Source: Thermodesulfobacteriota bacterium
GTDB lineage: Bacteria; Desulfobacterota_D; UBA1144; Nemesobacterales; UBA2774
Direction: 5' to 3'
Length of the DNA: 64,000 nucleotides
NCBI GenBank assembly: GCA_035325995.1
Contig: DAOKYU010000004.1
Location: 186,001-250,000, forward strand
Under the pieces are notes generated by a model. It was not told the origin of the DNA, made no database searches, and saw only the letters and a program-made list of their open reading frames with translations. Positions within the stretch are counted from its first letter, which is position 1. Each line of letters begins with the position of its first letter. A program made the position numbers and the translations under genes. Shown one piece after another: positions 44,169-53,057 of this stretch.

Positions 44169-44927
44169 TTACTGCTGCTTCGGCGCGCCCGGGATATCCG
44201 CGTCCAGAAAATTCTCCGTTTTCGGGAGCGATATCTGAAGGTCGTCGTTGTAATCGATTTCGATTTTAACCTTCCCCGCCCTGCAGTCGAGGACGTGCCC
44301 GCCGGCCTTCTTGTCCGCCGTCAGAAAATGAAAGTGAAAGCCCGCCGCGTTTACACCCGACAGGTATTCGGGGAACCAGTAGCCCGCTATAGTTCCCTCG
44401 GCATTTTCGAGCTCGAACACGGACTCCTTTTTCACGACCTCGGCCAGGGGCGGGTAAGGCTCGGACTGTTTCGGCACGCTCCTCGTTTTTATGGACTCGA
44501 ACCTGCCGTCGATTTTTATAGCGTAGAAGATATTGTCCGAGGGCAGGAGCTCCAGGATATATTTTTCGAGCTCGCCGCACCCCAGCGGCCCGTCGATTGA
44601 AACCGTCCTGTCCGGCTCGAAGAACGTAACGACGGCGAAGGGCGTGACTGCGCCGTCCGGTACTTCGTGGGCCTTGCCGTCGGACGTAACCTGGTAGAAC
44701 TTCCCCCCGAATCCGACCATCTCGCCGTCAAGGCCGTTCAGCGTGCCGAGCCCGAAGTCGCCCTGACTTTTCAGCTCGGCGAATGTCGTGTTCCCTTCGT
44801 ACACCCCTTCCATGAGAGCGCTCAGAGTCGATGTCTGGAATACCGTCTCGGCTTTATCCCGGGCGTGAAGGGAAGCGCCGGGAAGCAAGCACAGCACAGC
44901 CAGAATGAATGCGTTAATGAGTTTCAT
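44169..44927 (-). CDS. budA: Alpha-acetolactate decarboxylase, exported form
   Basis: Converts acetolactate to acetoin. 252 residues with a signal peptide of about 22 residues (LAVLCLLPGASLHA). The zinc ligands are visible in GFHFHFLT and in GGHVLDC; QTSTLSALMEGVYEG at the mature N-terminus is typical. Its start overlaps the def stop as ATGA. No acetolactate synthase or butanediol dehydrogenase is adjacent. Exported homologues exist, for example in bacilli. Confidence 0.93.
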   Translation of the reverse strand: MKLINAFILAVLCLLPGASLHARDKAETVFQTSTLSALMEGVYEGNTTFAELKSQGDFGLGTLNGLDGEMVGFGGKFYQVTSDGKAHEVPDGAVTPFAVVTFFEPDRTVSIDGPLGCGELEKYILELLPSDNIFYAIKIDGRFESIKTRSVPKQSEPYPPLAEVVKKESVFELENAEGTIAGYWFPEYLSGVNAAGFHFHFLTADKKAGGHVLDCRAGKVKIEIDYNDDLQISLPKTENFLDADIPGAPKQQ

Positions 44928-45484
44928 CGATTTTTGCCTTCCATCGATTCCAGCAGTTTCGCGTATTCCTTTTCGGTGACGATGTCCCGGGTCGATTCGA
45001 CGCGGTCGAGAAACAGTATGCCGTCCAGGTGGTCGAGCTCGTGCTGGAACACCCTGGCGACAAAGTCACTGAATTCCTTTTCCTCGTTTTTTCCGTCCCT
45101 CGTCGTGTATCTGGCGCGGACGGTCTTCGCGCGCGGGACGAGCCCCCTTATCCCCGGGATGCTGAGGCAGCCCTCCCAGCCCTTGACCGTCTCTTCCGAC
45201 TTCGAGATGATCTCGGGGTTTATTATCGCCGTCGGCTCGAGCCCGGGCGCGTCGGGATACCTGACGCTGGGATGGGACGATATAATAAATACCCTCCCGG
45301 TATTTCCGACCTGCGGCGCGGCGATGCCGACGCCGTTTGCGTGATACGCCGTTTCGATGAGGTCGTCTATGAGAGCCTGCACGGCGGGGTCGGTAACGTC
45401 CTCGACCTCGCGCGCCCTTTCCCGGAGGACGGGATTCCCGAGCTCCGTAATTTCGAGCACCTTTCCTCTTTTCTCGTTTTCCAT
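44924..45484 (-). CDS. def: Peptide deformylase
   Basis: Removes the formyl group from nascent proteins. Started at the ATG at 45484 it has 186 residues; the open frame upstream adds a hydrophobic stretch unlike the family. The three motifs are complete: GVGIAAPQVG, EGCLS and HELDHLDG, which hold the metal ligands Cys, His, His and the catalytic Glu. It overlaps budA, an unusual partner for def. Confidence 0.96.
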   Translation of the reverse strand: MENEKRGKVLEITELGNPVLRERAREVEDVTDPAVQALIDDLIETAYHANGVGIAAPQVGNTGRVFIISSHPSVRYPDAPGLEPTAIINPEIISKSEETVKGWEGCLSIPGIRGLVPRAKTVRARYTTRDGKNEEKEFSDFVARVFQHELDHLDGILFLDRVESTRDIVTEKEYAKLLESMEGKNR

Positions 45485-45600
45485 ATGAATCTCTTTCCCG
45501 CCCTTTAAAAGGATTCTTAATTTTACCAAATATCCCCCGGAAATTATAATTAGCCAAGAGAGGAGATATTCCGTGAAATATATCCGAAGGAGAATCGTCA

Positions 45601-47142
45601 TTGGGTGGAATAAGACTTATAGAGAATCTCGCGCGGTATGAAGAGCGGACGGCTATTGTAGACGCGGACGGCGAGTATACGTACGGGAGGCTGCTCTCGG
45701 CTTCGACGGCGGTGGCGTCGCGCCTACTCGAAGCCGGGGGCGCAGACGACCTCGGCGAAAAACGAGTCGCCTTTATCGTAAGTCCGGGGTTCGATTATCC
45801 GGCGATTCTCCTCGGGATATGGAGGGCCGGCGGCATAGCCGTGCCCCTCTGCGTGTCTCATCCGGACCCCGAGCTCGAATACGTGATAAAGGACAGCGGG
45901 GCAGGGTTCGTAATCGCCGGCAAGGAATTCGCCGGCAGGCTCGAAAGGATTTCCGCGGCGCTGGGTGCGGACTTTTTACTTTCCGGGGATGTCATCAAAA
46001 GTAACGCCGGGCCTCTGCCGGTGCTCGACGAAAGCCGCCGTGCGATGATCATATACACGAGCGGGACGACGAGCAGGCCCAAGGGAGTCGTCACGACGCA
46101 TGCGAATATAAGGCACCAGATCACATCCCTCGTCGGCGCGTGGGGCTGGACGAAGGACGACTCCATACTCAACCCTCTACCGCTTCACCACCTCCACGGG
46201 ATACTGAACGTCCTTCTCTGCGCCCTCTGGTCCGGGGCGAAGTGCGAGCTTCTCGCGAAGTTCGACGCCGCGGCAGTGTGGGAGAAATTCACGAGGAACG
46301 GTTACACAGTGTTCATGGCCGTGCCGACGATATACACGAGGCTCATCCGCGCGCGGGACGAAGCGCCGCCCGGCGAAAGGAAGGAGATGTCCGAAGCCGC
46401 ACGGAGAATGAGGCTCATGGTGTCGGGCTCCGCAGCCCTTCCCGTGGGGACGCTCCACAAATGGGAGGAGATAACGGGACACGTCCTCCTCGAAAGGTAC
46501 GGGATGACCGAAATAGGCATGGCGCTCTCGAACCCGCTAGCTGGCAAACGGATGCCCGGAAAGGTCGGAGCACCGCTTCCAGGGGTCGAGGTCGCACTAA
46601 TCGACGAAGAGGGCGGAATCCTCTCGGGGCCGGCGGAGGGGGAAATCATAGTAAGGGGCCCGAATGTTTTTCTCGAATACTGGCAGAGACCGGGCGAGAC
46701 CTCCGGGTCCTTTATCCAGGACGGATGGTTCAGGACCGGGGATGCAGCCGAGCGGGACCGGGAAGGGATTTACAGGATACTCGGACGAAAGTCCGTCGAT
46801 ATAATAAAGAGCGGCGGATACAAAATATCGGCGCTCGAAATCGAAGAGGTGCTGAGGAAGCATCCATCCATCGCTGACTGCGCCGTCGTCGGCGTCCCGG
46901 ACGAGGAGTGGGGCGAGCGGGTCTCTGCGGCGCTCGTGCCCTCGGGCGGGGACGAACCGGCTGGCGATACGCTAAGGGAATGGTGCAGGGAGAGGCTCGC
47001 GCCCTATAAAGTCCCGACGCGCTTTCTCACGGTGAAGGAGCTCCCGCGAAACCAGATGGGCAAGGTCGTAAAGCCCGACGTCTGCGCCCTGTTTACCGGG
47101 GAAATGAAAACCCGCGCTGAATCCGGCGGAGCTAAACAATGA
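45601..47142 (+). CDS. AMP-forming acyl-CoA synthetase (malonyl-CoA synthetase-like)
   Basis: A 513-residue ANL-superfamily ligase. The start is TTG at 45601, with GAAGGAG about 9 nt upstream. Core motifs: MIIYTSGTTSRPKGVVTTH (P-loop), LLERYGMTEIGMAL, GWFRTGDAAERD, and the C-terminal lysine in NQMGKVVK. The stretch LPLHHLHGILNVLLCALWSG looks most like ACSF3/MatB malonyl- or methylmalonyl-CoA synthetases, so a short dicarboxylic acid is the likely substrate; other acids cannot be excluded. It is divergent from def. Confidence 0.85.
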   Translation: MGGIRLIENLARYEERTAIVDADGEYTYGRLLSASTAVASRLLEAGGADDLGEKRVAFIVSPGFDYPAILLGIWRAGGIAVPLCVSHPDPELEYVIKDSGAGFVIAGKEFAGRLERISAALGADFLLSGDVIKSNAGPLPVLDESRRAMIIYTSGTTSRPKGVVTTHANIRHQITSLVGAWGWTKDDSILNPLPLHHLHGILNVLLCALWSGAKCELLAKFDAAAVWEKFTRNGYTVFMAVPTIYTRLIRARDEAPPGERKEMSEAARRMRLMVSGSAALPVGTLHKWEEITGHVLLERYGMTEIGMALSNPLAGKRMPGKVGAPLPGVEVALIDEEGGILSGPAEGEIIVRGPNVFLEYWQRPGETSGSFIQDGWFRTGDAAERDREGIYRILGRKSVDIIKSGGYKISALEIEEVLRKHPSIADCAVVGVPDEEWGERVSAALVPSGGDEPAGDTLREWCRERLAPYKVPTRFLTVKELPRNQMGKVVKPDVCALFTGEMKTRAESGGAKQ

Positions 47143-47292
47143 GCACGGTCGTATCCGTCATGGACGAGGACTCATGGGACGCCCGGACCGACAACATAGC
47201 CGCAGTCGAACCTTCGGGGTGAGAGAGCATATCGATACAGAAGGATCGTTCTCGGAAGACGGGGACTACGTCGAGACGGCAGGCAAACCGGC

Positions 47293-48060
47293 TCACTGGA
47301 GCGTCGAGTCGTCCGGGCCGCCGCTCGCCGAGGCGGAGGCAGTAATTCTTATATCGTCCCACTTCTGCACAAATGCTTTTAATGACGAGGCGGCCTCGTC
47401 GAACCTGCCTTCCCTCAGCAGCCCTATAAACGCCCACGCCTCATCGACCGAACGCTCCCTTTCGAGCGAGTACGGGTTTATCACGGCGCAGAGGTCGCCG
47501 TAGTTAAGGACGATGAATCCCGTGGCGTCGTATCCGGAAAGCCAGCTTCTAAGGTCGCGAAGGCTCGCGAGCAGCGTCTTCATGTCGAACCCGTACTCCT
47601 TCCCTAGCGTAGCGCCGCCGTTTTCGATAGATTTCGTTATCACCTCGGCGGCATCGTCCAGCCGCTCCATGGACACGCCTATCCGCGCATTGTAATAAAG
47701 CGCGTTGAACCCCCAGTGCGTGTAAAGGGTTTCCCTGTCTTCGGCGCCGAACAGGATAAACCATTCGAGCGGAATGAAATTCTCCGAGAAGAAAAGATTC
47801 GATTTCGAGCGGAATGGGGCGACGTAATACTTGCCCTCGTCGTCCCTGGTGAAAAAACAATGCTCAAGCTCGTTCTTGTCTATGCCGAGATGTGCCGCTA
47901 TGGCCTGGACGAAGGATTCGTATTCGTTCCCGAACCACACGCCGAATGGCGACGTGGGGCCTCCCCAGTACTTTTCGTAAAATTCCGCGTACTCCTTCCA
48001 GTAATAAGCCTTGTCCGTCATATCGACGGGTTCGTAGACGACCAGCGTGCTCTGGGCCAT
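47293..48060 (-). CDS. Unknown protein, 255 residues
   Basis: The start is uncertain: MAQSTLVVYEP at 48060 is chosen because further upstream the frame is Arg-rich and has no family-like character; ATG 48078 is an alternative. No Shine-Dalgarno is clear. The protein is soluble and rich in aromatic residues (YYWKEYAEFYEKYWGG, ENFIPLEWFILFG), with a helical second half. I recognise no family. It is convergent with the acyl ligase and divergent from the MerR-like gene. Confidence 0.65.
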   Translation of the reverse strand: MAQSTLVVYEPVDMTDKAYYWKEYAEFYEKYWGGPTSPFGVWFGNEYESFVQAIAAHLGIDKNELEHCFFTRDDEGKYYVAPFRSKSNLFFSENFIPLEWFILFGAEDRETLYTHWGFNALYYNARIGVSMERLDDAAEVITKSIENGGATLGKEYGFDMKTLLASLRDLRSWLSGYDATGFIVLNYGDLCAVINPYSLERERSVDEAWAFIGLLREGRFDEAASSLKAFVQKWDDIRITASASASGGPDDSTLQ

Positions 48061-48269
48061 ATGAAAGTAATAAACCATCCGGGATTTAAAATCAATCCGG
48101 ATCCTGCGCCGAATGCCACAGGCGGACATGGCCCGGCGGGGCGCGTTCACGGTACCGGTCACGTGCCCGTGATTTCGCATAATTCAGTTACCTGAAATGC
48201 CGGATCATCCCCTGAATACAGGAGAAATATGGATTGACAAAGGCTCTCTAACCTGCGTAATATCTTGTC

Positions 48270-48986
48270 ATGGCTGATGTATCCATGGACGACATTATAA
48301 AGGAAGCGCGGAAAAGAAAGATAGATCTCGGAAGCGACCCGGAAAAGACAATAAAAGTCTGCTCCAGGCTCGGGCTCATCCCCAAACCGAGAAGAAAGAG
48401 AGTCACATCGGGCGGCGCGTCGAAGACTATCCTGCTGTTTCCCGAAAAAACCATCGAAAAGCTCGCGCACATAAAGGCGCTCAAGTCCGAAGGGCTCAGC
48501 CCCGAGGAGATAAGGGACAGCTTCGCTCTGGAGTACGTCCAGGGCGCCCTGAAAGACCTTCTCAACAACGCCGACGACGACAAGGTCAAGGAGCTCGCGA
48601 ACATCATCAGCAGGGAGAAGGAGCTCGAATCGATAGTTGAGGCCCCGCTCGTTTATCTCATCGAAGGAATGTCGCCGGACGAGGCCAAGAAGCTCCTGAC
48701 CCTCTTCTGCGGGGTCGGTTTTTACGCCCTCATCGAGGCCCAGAAGCTCCTCGAGGAATTCAAGTTCAACGACGCGAGGCGTGCGCTTTTCAGGGCGATA
48801 TTCTACAATTCGATTGCGGTTCTGAGGCTTGCCAGGACGACAGGCGACACCAAGCTCGAAGCCACTGCGTTCGAGTTCTACGAAAAGACCGTGATAGAGC
48901 CCATAGGGAAGGCGAGCGAGCGCGTCAGAAAGGAATTCATAAACTCGTTCGAGAAGTATCTCAAGGACAAGGGCCTTACGAACTGA
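48270..48986 (+). CDS. MerR-like helix-turn-helix protein
   Basis: A 238-residue protein. The first 85 residues resemble a MerR-type winged HTH (MDDIIKEARKRKIDLGSDPE, VCSRLGLIPKPRRKR, then LFPEKTIEKLAHIKALKSEG). The remaining 150 residues are helical with no known ligand-binding motif. It stands divergent from the unknown 47293 gene and convergent with the acyl carrier protein gene, and may regulate one of them. The HTH call is by eye. Confidence 0.6.
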   Translation: MADVSMDDIIKEARKRKIDLGSDPEKTIKVCSRLGLIPKPRRKRVTSGGASKTILLFPEKTIEKLAHIKALKSEGLSPEEIRDSFALEYVQGALKDLLNNADDDKVKELANIISREKELESIVEAPLVYLIEGMSPDEAKKLLTLFCGVGFYALIEAQKLLEEFKFNDARRALFRAIFYNSIAVLRLARTTGDTKLEATAFEFYEKTVIEPIGKASERVRKEFINSFEKYLKDKGLTN

Positions 48987-48994
48987 CCCGATAG

Positions 48995-49258
48995 CTAGGC
49001 CGTACCGTCCCCGAGCTTCCCGCTTATGTGCCGTGACATCTCGCCCACCGATTCGAAAAACTCGGGCGTGATTTCCCCCTCGTCGAGCCTCACGCGGAAC
49101 TCCTGCTCGAGCGCGACCAGGAGCTCAAGGCGCGCGACCGAATCTATACCCACACCGAGCTCTATAAGCGGAAAATCGTCGTCTATATTTTCCGTGATCA
49201 CCCCTTGCGGCAGGCTCGCTTCGAGCACCTTTCTCACCCTTCCGGAAACGTCATTCAT
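48995..49258 (-). CDS. Acyl carrier protein
   Basis: An 87-residue carrier. The phosphopantetheine serine lies in GVGIDSVARLELLVALEQEF. I choose the ATG at 49258, which has AAAGG at proper distance, over the GTG 9 nt upstream. It follows an AMP-dependent ligase by about 20 nt, away from any fatty acid synthase genes, so it is likely a dedicated carrier loaded by that ligase rather than the housekeeping AcpP. Confidence 0.9.
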   Translation of the reverse strand: MNDVSGRVRKVLEASLPQGVITENIDDDFPLIELGVGIDSVARLELLVALEQEFRVRLDEGEITPEFFESVGEMSRHISGKLGDGTA

Positions 49259-49276
49259 GCGCTTCACCTTTTAAAG

Positions 49277-50749
49277 CTACTTTAGCTGTTCCTTCAGAAC
49301 CTTTCCCGCGGGGCTCCTCGGGAGGGCATCCCTGAATTCTATATTGAGAGGAATCTTGTAATCCGCGAGCCTCCCCCTGCAGTGTGCGGCCACCTCGCCC
49401 GCCGTAACGGGCCTATCTGAAACGAGGACGGCCTTCACGTGCTCCTTTCCGCTTTTGTCCTCGACCCCGAGAACGGCCGCCTCGGTAATCCCCGGCATAC
49501 CCAAAAGAACGTTCTCGACCTCGGCCGGGTCCACCTTGTACCCGCCGGCGTTTATGAAAAATTTTCTGCGCCCGGTTATATAAATGTATCCCTCGGCGTC
49601 TATCCTTCCGAGGTCCCCGGTGAAATAGTACCCGTTCCTGAAAACCTTCTCCGTCTCCCCGGGAAGACCGTCGTAGCCCCGCGTCATGGAAGGGCTCCTT
49701 ACGGCGAGCTCCCCCTCGTCGCCGGTTTCGAGCTCCTCCCCGCCGTCACCGAAGACCTTTACAGTCACCCGGTTCACGGGCTTTCCGACGGACGCCGCCC
49801 TCTTCTCTATGTCTTCGGCGAGGTTTATGGATATGACACCCGTCTCCGTCGAGCCGTAGAGCTGGCGGGGATATATTGCAAATCTCTCGTGGAATTTTTT
49901 GAACGTCTCGTGCCTTAACGGAGCGCCCGCCGAGATTACGAGCCTGAGAGAGGAGAGGTCCTTCTCCTCGGGCGTGAACGTTCCGGCCAACGCGTCCAGC
50001 ATAACGGGGACGGCGGGGAAAATCGTCACGGCCTCGCTTTCCAGCACGTCGAGGGCCCCGTTCCTGTTGAACTGCTCCAGCATTATCGAGGCCGCGCCGC
50101 CCCGGACGGAGCTTATGAAATTCCCGAACGCATACGTGTGCGAAAGGGGGACGACGAAAAGCACCCTGTCCTTATCCCCGAAACCGGCGGTGTCGGAATG
50201 GTTTTGGGCGAGGGCCGCGAGATTCCGGTGCGTCCGCGCCACCCTCTTGGGCTTTCCCGTCGAGCCCGTGGAGTAGAGGTATATAGCATCGGCATCGGGT
50301 TCGACCTCGGCCGGCGCGCGGCGCCCCGCTTCGGCCGCTCCGGAAACCCAGTCCGCCCCCTCACCGCGAATAACCGAAACGCCGGCCCCCGGTTCCGAAA
50401 CGGCCCTTCCGGCAGTCTCTCTTAAGGCGGCGTCCGTTAAAAGCACCAGCGCCCCCGAATCCGTCACGTAAAACCTTATCTCGTCTTCCTTGCAGAGACT
50501 GTTTATGGGCACAGACACGGCGCCCAGCGAGGCCGAGGCGTAAAAGGCGACGGCGAATTCGATTGAGTTAGGAAGGAGTATCGCTACCTTGTCCCCCATT
50601 CCTACCCCGTGCTCGGCCAGGAACGAGGCCAGGGACTTCACGGACCCGCCGAATTCGGCGTAGGTAAGCGTCCTCTCGCCGTCTATGATCGCGGGCCGTT
50701 CGCCGAACCTGTCCACGCTATCGAGAAATATGTCGTTCATAGTCCTCAT
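49277..50749 (-). CDS. AMP-dependent acyl ligase paired with an acyl carrier protein
   Basis: A 490-residue ANL-superfamily enzyme with YLYSTGSTGKPKRVARTH (P-loop), QLYGSTETGVISINL, GYYFTGDLGRID, and the C-terminal lysine in SPAGKVLKEQL. Its position immediately before the ACP gene suggests that it activates an acid and passes it to that carrier. The substrate is unknown. It is followed upstream by argC in the same direction, 12 nt away, an odd pairing that may simply share a promoter. Confidence 0.87.
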   Translation of the reverse strand: MRTMNDIFLDSVDRFGERPAIIDGERTLTYAEFGGSVKSLASFLAEHGVGMGDKVAILLPNSIEFAVAFYASASLGAVSVPINSLCKEDEIRFYVTDSGALVLLTDAALRETAGRAVSEPGAGVSVIRGEGADWVSGAAEAGRRAPAEVEPDADAIYLYSTGSTGKPKRVARTHRNLAALAQNHSDTAGFGDKDRVLFVVPLSHTYAFGNFISSVRGGAASIMLEQFNRNGALDVLESEAVTIFPAVPVMLDALAGTFTPEEKDLSSLRLVISAGAPLRHETFKKFHERFAIYPRQLYGSTETGVISINLAEDIEKRAASVGKPVNRVTVKVFGDGGEELETGDEGELAVRSPSMTRGYDGLPGETEKVFRNGYYFTGDLGRIDAEGYIYITGRRKFFINAGGYKVDPAEVENVLLGMPGITEAAVLGVEDKSGKEHVKAVLVSDRPVTAGEVAAHCRGRLADYKIPLNIEFRDALPRSPAGKVLKEQLK

Positions 50750-50761
50750 GATCCGCCCCGC

Positions 50762-51805
50762 CTATGGAAACATCCCCTGAAAACCCAGGGCTTCCGTTTC
50801 GGGGAATCCGAGCATCAGGTTCATATTCTGCACCGCCTGGCCGGACGCCCCCTTTACGAGATTGTCGAGAGACACGACCGTTAACGCAACGTCCCCATTT
50901 ATCGTAGCCCCTATACTGCACGAGTTGCTATACCTGGTGTCCTTGATGTCGGGGAGCTTCCCTTCGGGGCATATGCGGACGAAGGGCTCGTCCCTGTAGA
51001 AGTCCCCGAATGCTTTCAGGACACTCGCCGTATCGGCTTCTGATTTCAGCCTCGTGTATATAGTCGTCAATATGCCCCGGTTTACGGGGATATTGTGCGG
51101 GACGAAAGTAACGCCGGCTTTCCTTCCTGTAACGGAAGAGAGCACATCCTCCATCTCGGGCCCCTGGTGCGAGGCGGCGCCGGGGTTAAGCCGCGCGTTT
51201 TCGTTCGATTCGGGAAAGTGATGGTCGAGCGAAGGCGCCCTGCCCGCCCCGGACTCGCCCGATTTTGCGTCCGCTATTATGGAGGTTTCGTCTACTAGGC
51301 CTTCCCCGAGAAGGGGCATTACCCCTAGCACGACGCCCGTCGCGTAGCACCCGGGATTCGCCACGAGACGCGCGCCGCGAATATCGTCCCTGAATATTTC
51401 GGGGATGCCGTAAACGGCATCGTCAATATGCTGCGGCAGCCTGTGCTTCGCCTTGTAAAGGCGCTCGTAAAGGGCGGCGTCCTTGAACCTGAAGTCGGCG
51501 CTGAAATCTATCACCCGGGCCCCTTCGTCGAGGAGCCTCCCTGTAAAATGCATCGCTGTCCCGTGCGGGAGGCATGAGAAAACGAGATCCACTTCGGGCA
51601 GGGTCTTAAACGAAGCGACGCTCCGGCATTCGAGCTCGCAAAACCCCCTCAGCCCGGGAAAGACGTCGCTGATTTTCCGGCCCGCGAACTTTTCGGAAGT
51701 CAGCCACTCGACCGACACCCCGGGATGTCCGAGGAGGATCCTCAGGAGCTCCGCCCCGGTATAGCCTGTCGCACCGAGAATGCCGACGCTTTTTTTAGTC
51801 AACAC
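50762..51805 (-). CDS. argC: N-acetyl-gamma-glutamyl-phosphate reductase
   Basis: Third step of arginine synthesis: NADPH reduction of N-acetylglutamyl phosphate to the semialdehyde. 347 residues. N-terminal Rossmann motif GILGATGYTGAELLRIL, catalytic Cys153 in NPGCYATG, and LDHHFPESNENARLN with the conserved histidine. The start is GTG at 51805 or TTG at 51802; the latter is better spaced from GAGGGG. No other arg genes are nearby. Confidence 0.96.
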   Translation of the reverse strand: MLTKKSVGILGATGYTGAELLRILLGHPGVSVEWLTSEKFAGRKISDVFPGLRGFCELECRSVASFKTLPEVDLVFSCLPHGTAMHFTGRLLDEGARVIDFSADFRFKDAALYERLYKAKHRLPQHIDDAVYGIPEIFRDDIRGARLVANPGCYATGVVLGVMPLLGEGLVDETSIIADAKSGESGAGRAPSLDHHFPESNENARLNPGAASHQGPEMEDVLSSVTGRKAGVTFVPHNIPVNRGILTTIYTRLKSEADTASVLKAFGDFYRDEPFVRICPEGKLPDIKDTRYSNSCSIGATINGDVALTVVSLDNLVKGASGQAVQNMNLMLGFPETEALGFQGMFP

Positions 51806-52120
51806 GCCACCCCTCGCGAGGAGATATCCCCCGACGGCGAGTTACAAGCCGTCTGTCCTACATCCTATACTATAGTTAATAGACCCTCGCCGAAAAATCA
51901 AACCGTGTGGAAAGTAAAGAGCGCGGCCGGTTTCGGCCGCTGCGAAAGGGATAGACGATTGCCAAGCTATGGTAGTCGATAAGCCGGGCCTTTTGTCGTT
52001 ATTTTTTCGACAGGATTTCGACAAACCCTATATAAAAATCAGGCGTTTCCGGTTAATATTGAAATAATGTGCCGACACTGAAGGGAAGGGTGCGGCACCC
52101 TAAAAATGGAGGATAGGATA
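51806..52120. other. Divergent spacer between argC and the lipoprotein gene
   Basis: 315 nt with no gene. A perfect 6-bp GC hairpin GCGGCC-GGTTTC-GGCCGC lies at 51923-51940 and a short GTGCCG/CGGCAC pair near 52070-52100. AT-rich -10-like stretches occur on both strands (TATAGT and TATATA types), but none has a convincing -35. Confidence 0.4.
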
Positions 52121-52990
52121 ATGACGAAATTTCTGAATAAACATTCATTCCTGTTAATTCTGCTTTTAATGACATCGTTCGTATCATATGGATTCTGGGG
52201 ATGCGGCGGCGACGGGGGCGGCGGCGGCAAGAAAACCAGGATAAACGGGACGGTGCTTCAGGTCGTAGACGGCCCGGTATCGGACATAAGGGTGAGCATC
52301 TTCGAAAACAACAGGAGAAAAAAGTCCACGCGGACGAACCAGTTCGGGGAGTTCAACCTCAAGTTCCAGTCCGACTTCAACACAGTCAGAATCGAGTTCG
52401 AAGGCCCGGATTACACGCTTTCGAGAATCATATCGATCACTCGCGACAGCGACGTCGAGTTCGACGTTATACTGCAGACGTCTCCCGGCGCGATACTCGT
52501 CGAGAACTGGGTAGTATTCCAGAACCGTATACGCGCCAGTAGCTTCGACGAAATACTATTCGATTCCCTCGAAGCCGACTTTAACATTGATGGAAACGGG
52601 AACAACTGCATAAACGTCAAGGGCGACGCCAGGGTTGAGATCGCTGCCCGCAACATCACGCTCATCGACTGCAAGGAAGGCATTCACGCCGAGAACTTCG
52701 GCCTGGTCCTTCTCGAAGCCGACGAGGACATCAGCATAAGCGCTAACAGGGACGGAATAAGGACGAACAACAACACGTTCGTAAGGCTGGCCCGCACGGT
52801 AACGCCGGTGGACAACAACATATTCATTGCGTCGCTCAGGGAAAACGGGATAAGGACAGCCGGGTCCTCCGCGGTCGAGATCGACCCGCAGAATCAATGC
52901 ACCATAAGCGGCGGGAACGGGAAATCGGCCGTCGTTCAGAGCGGAACGTCCAGCGTAAACCCGAGCACCTGTACGCTCATAGACGGATAA
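52121..52990 (+). CDS. Lipoprotein with a predicted beta-helix-like domain
   Basis: 289 residues from the ATG at 52121, which has GGAGG 8 nt upstream. The signal peptide ends in a lipobox-like FWGCGG, so Cys is the likely lipidation site, followed by a Gly-rich tether (GGDGGGGG). A carboxypeptidase-regulatory-like beta-sandwich follows at about 40-115 (VVDGPVSDIRVSIFENN, FGEFNLKF). The rest is a repetitive beta-strand region rich in Asn and Ile (NGNNCINVKGDARVEIAARN, SANRDGIRTNNNTFVRL), suggesting a right-handed parallel beta-helix. Function unknown. Confidence 0.75.
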   Translation: MTKFLNKHSFLLILLLMTSFVSYGFWGCGGDGGGGGKKTRINGTVLQVVDGPVSDIRVSIFENNRRKKSTRTNQFGEFNLKFQSDFNTVRIEFEGPDYTLSRIISITRDSDVEFDVILQTSPGAILVENWVVFQNRIRASSFDEILFDSLEADFNIDGNGNNCINVKGDARVEIAARNITLIDCKEGIHAENFGLVLLEADEDISISANRDGIRTNNNTFVRLARTVTPVDNNIFIASLRENGIRTAGSSAVEIDPQNQCTISGGNGKSAVVQSGTSSVNPSTCTLIDG

Positions 52991-53016
52991 AGGATTTTAC
53001 ACACAAGTGCGCACGA

Positions 53017-53057
53017 ACCGGCAAGGGCTAATGGGCTTCGGCCCAGTTCTTGCCGGT
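53017..53057. terminator. Composite hairpin between convergent lipoprotein and polA genes
   Basis: ACCGGCAAG (53017-53025) pairs with CTTGCCGGT (53049-53057), enclosing an inner TGGGC-TTCG-GCCCA hairpin with a stable tetraloop. It overlaps the last codons of polA. No T-tract follows, so it may act as a bidirectional Rho-type or structural 3' end. Confidence 0.5.

Noticed and set aside
47139..47222. 27-codon frame overlapping the acyl ligase stop as ATGA
   Set aside because: Well placed for coupling but too short and featureless to support as a gene.
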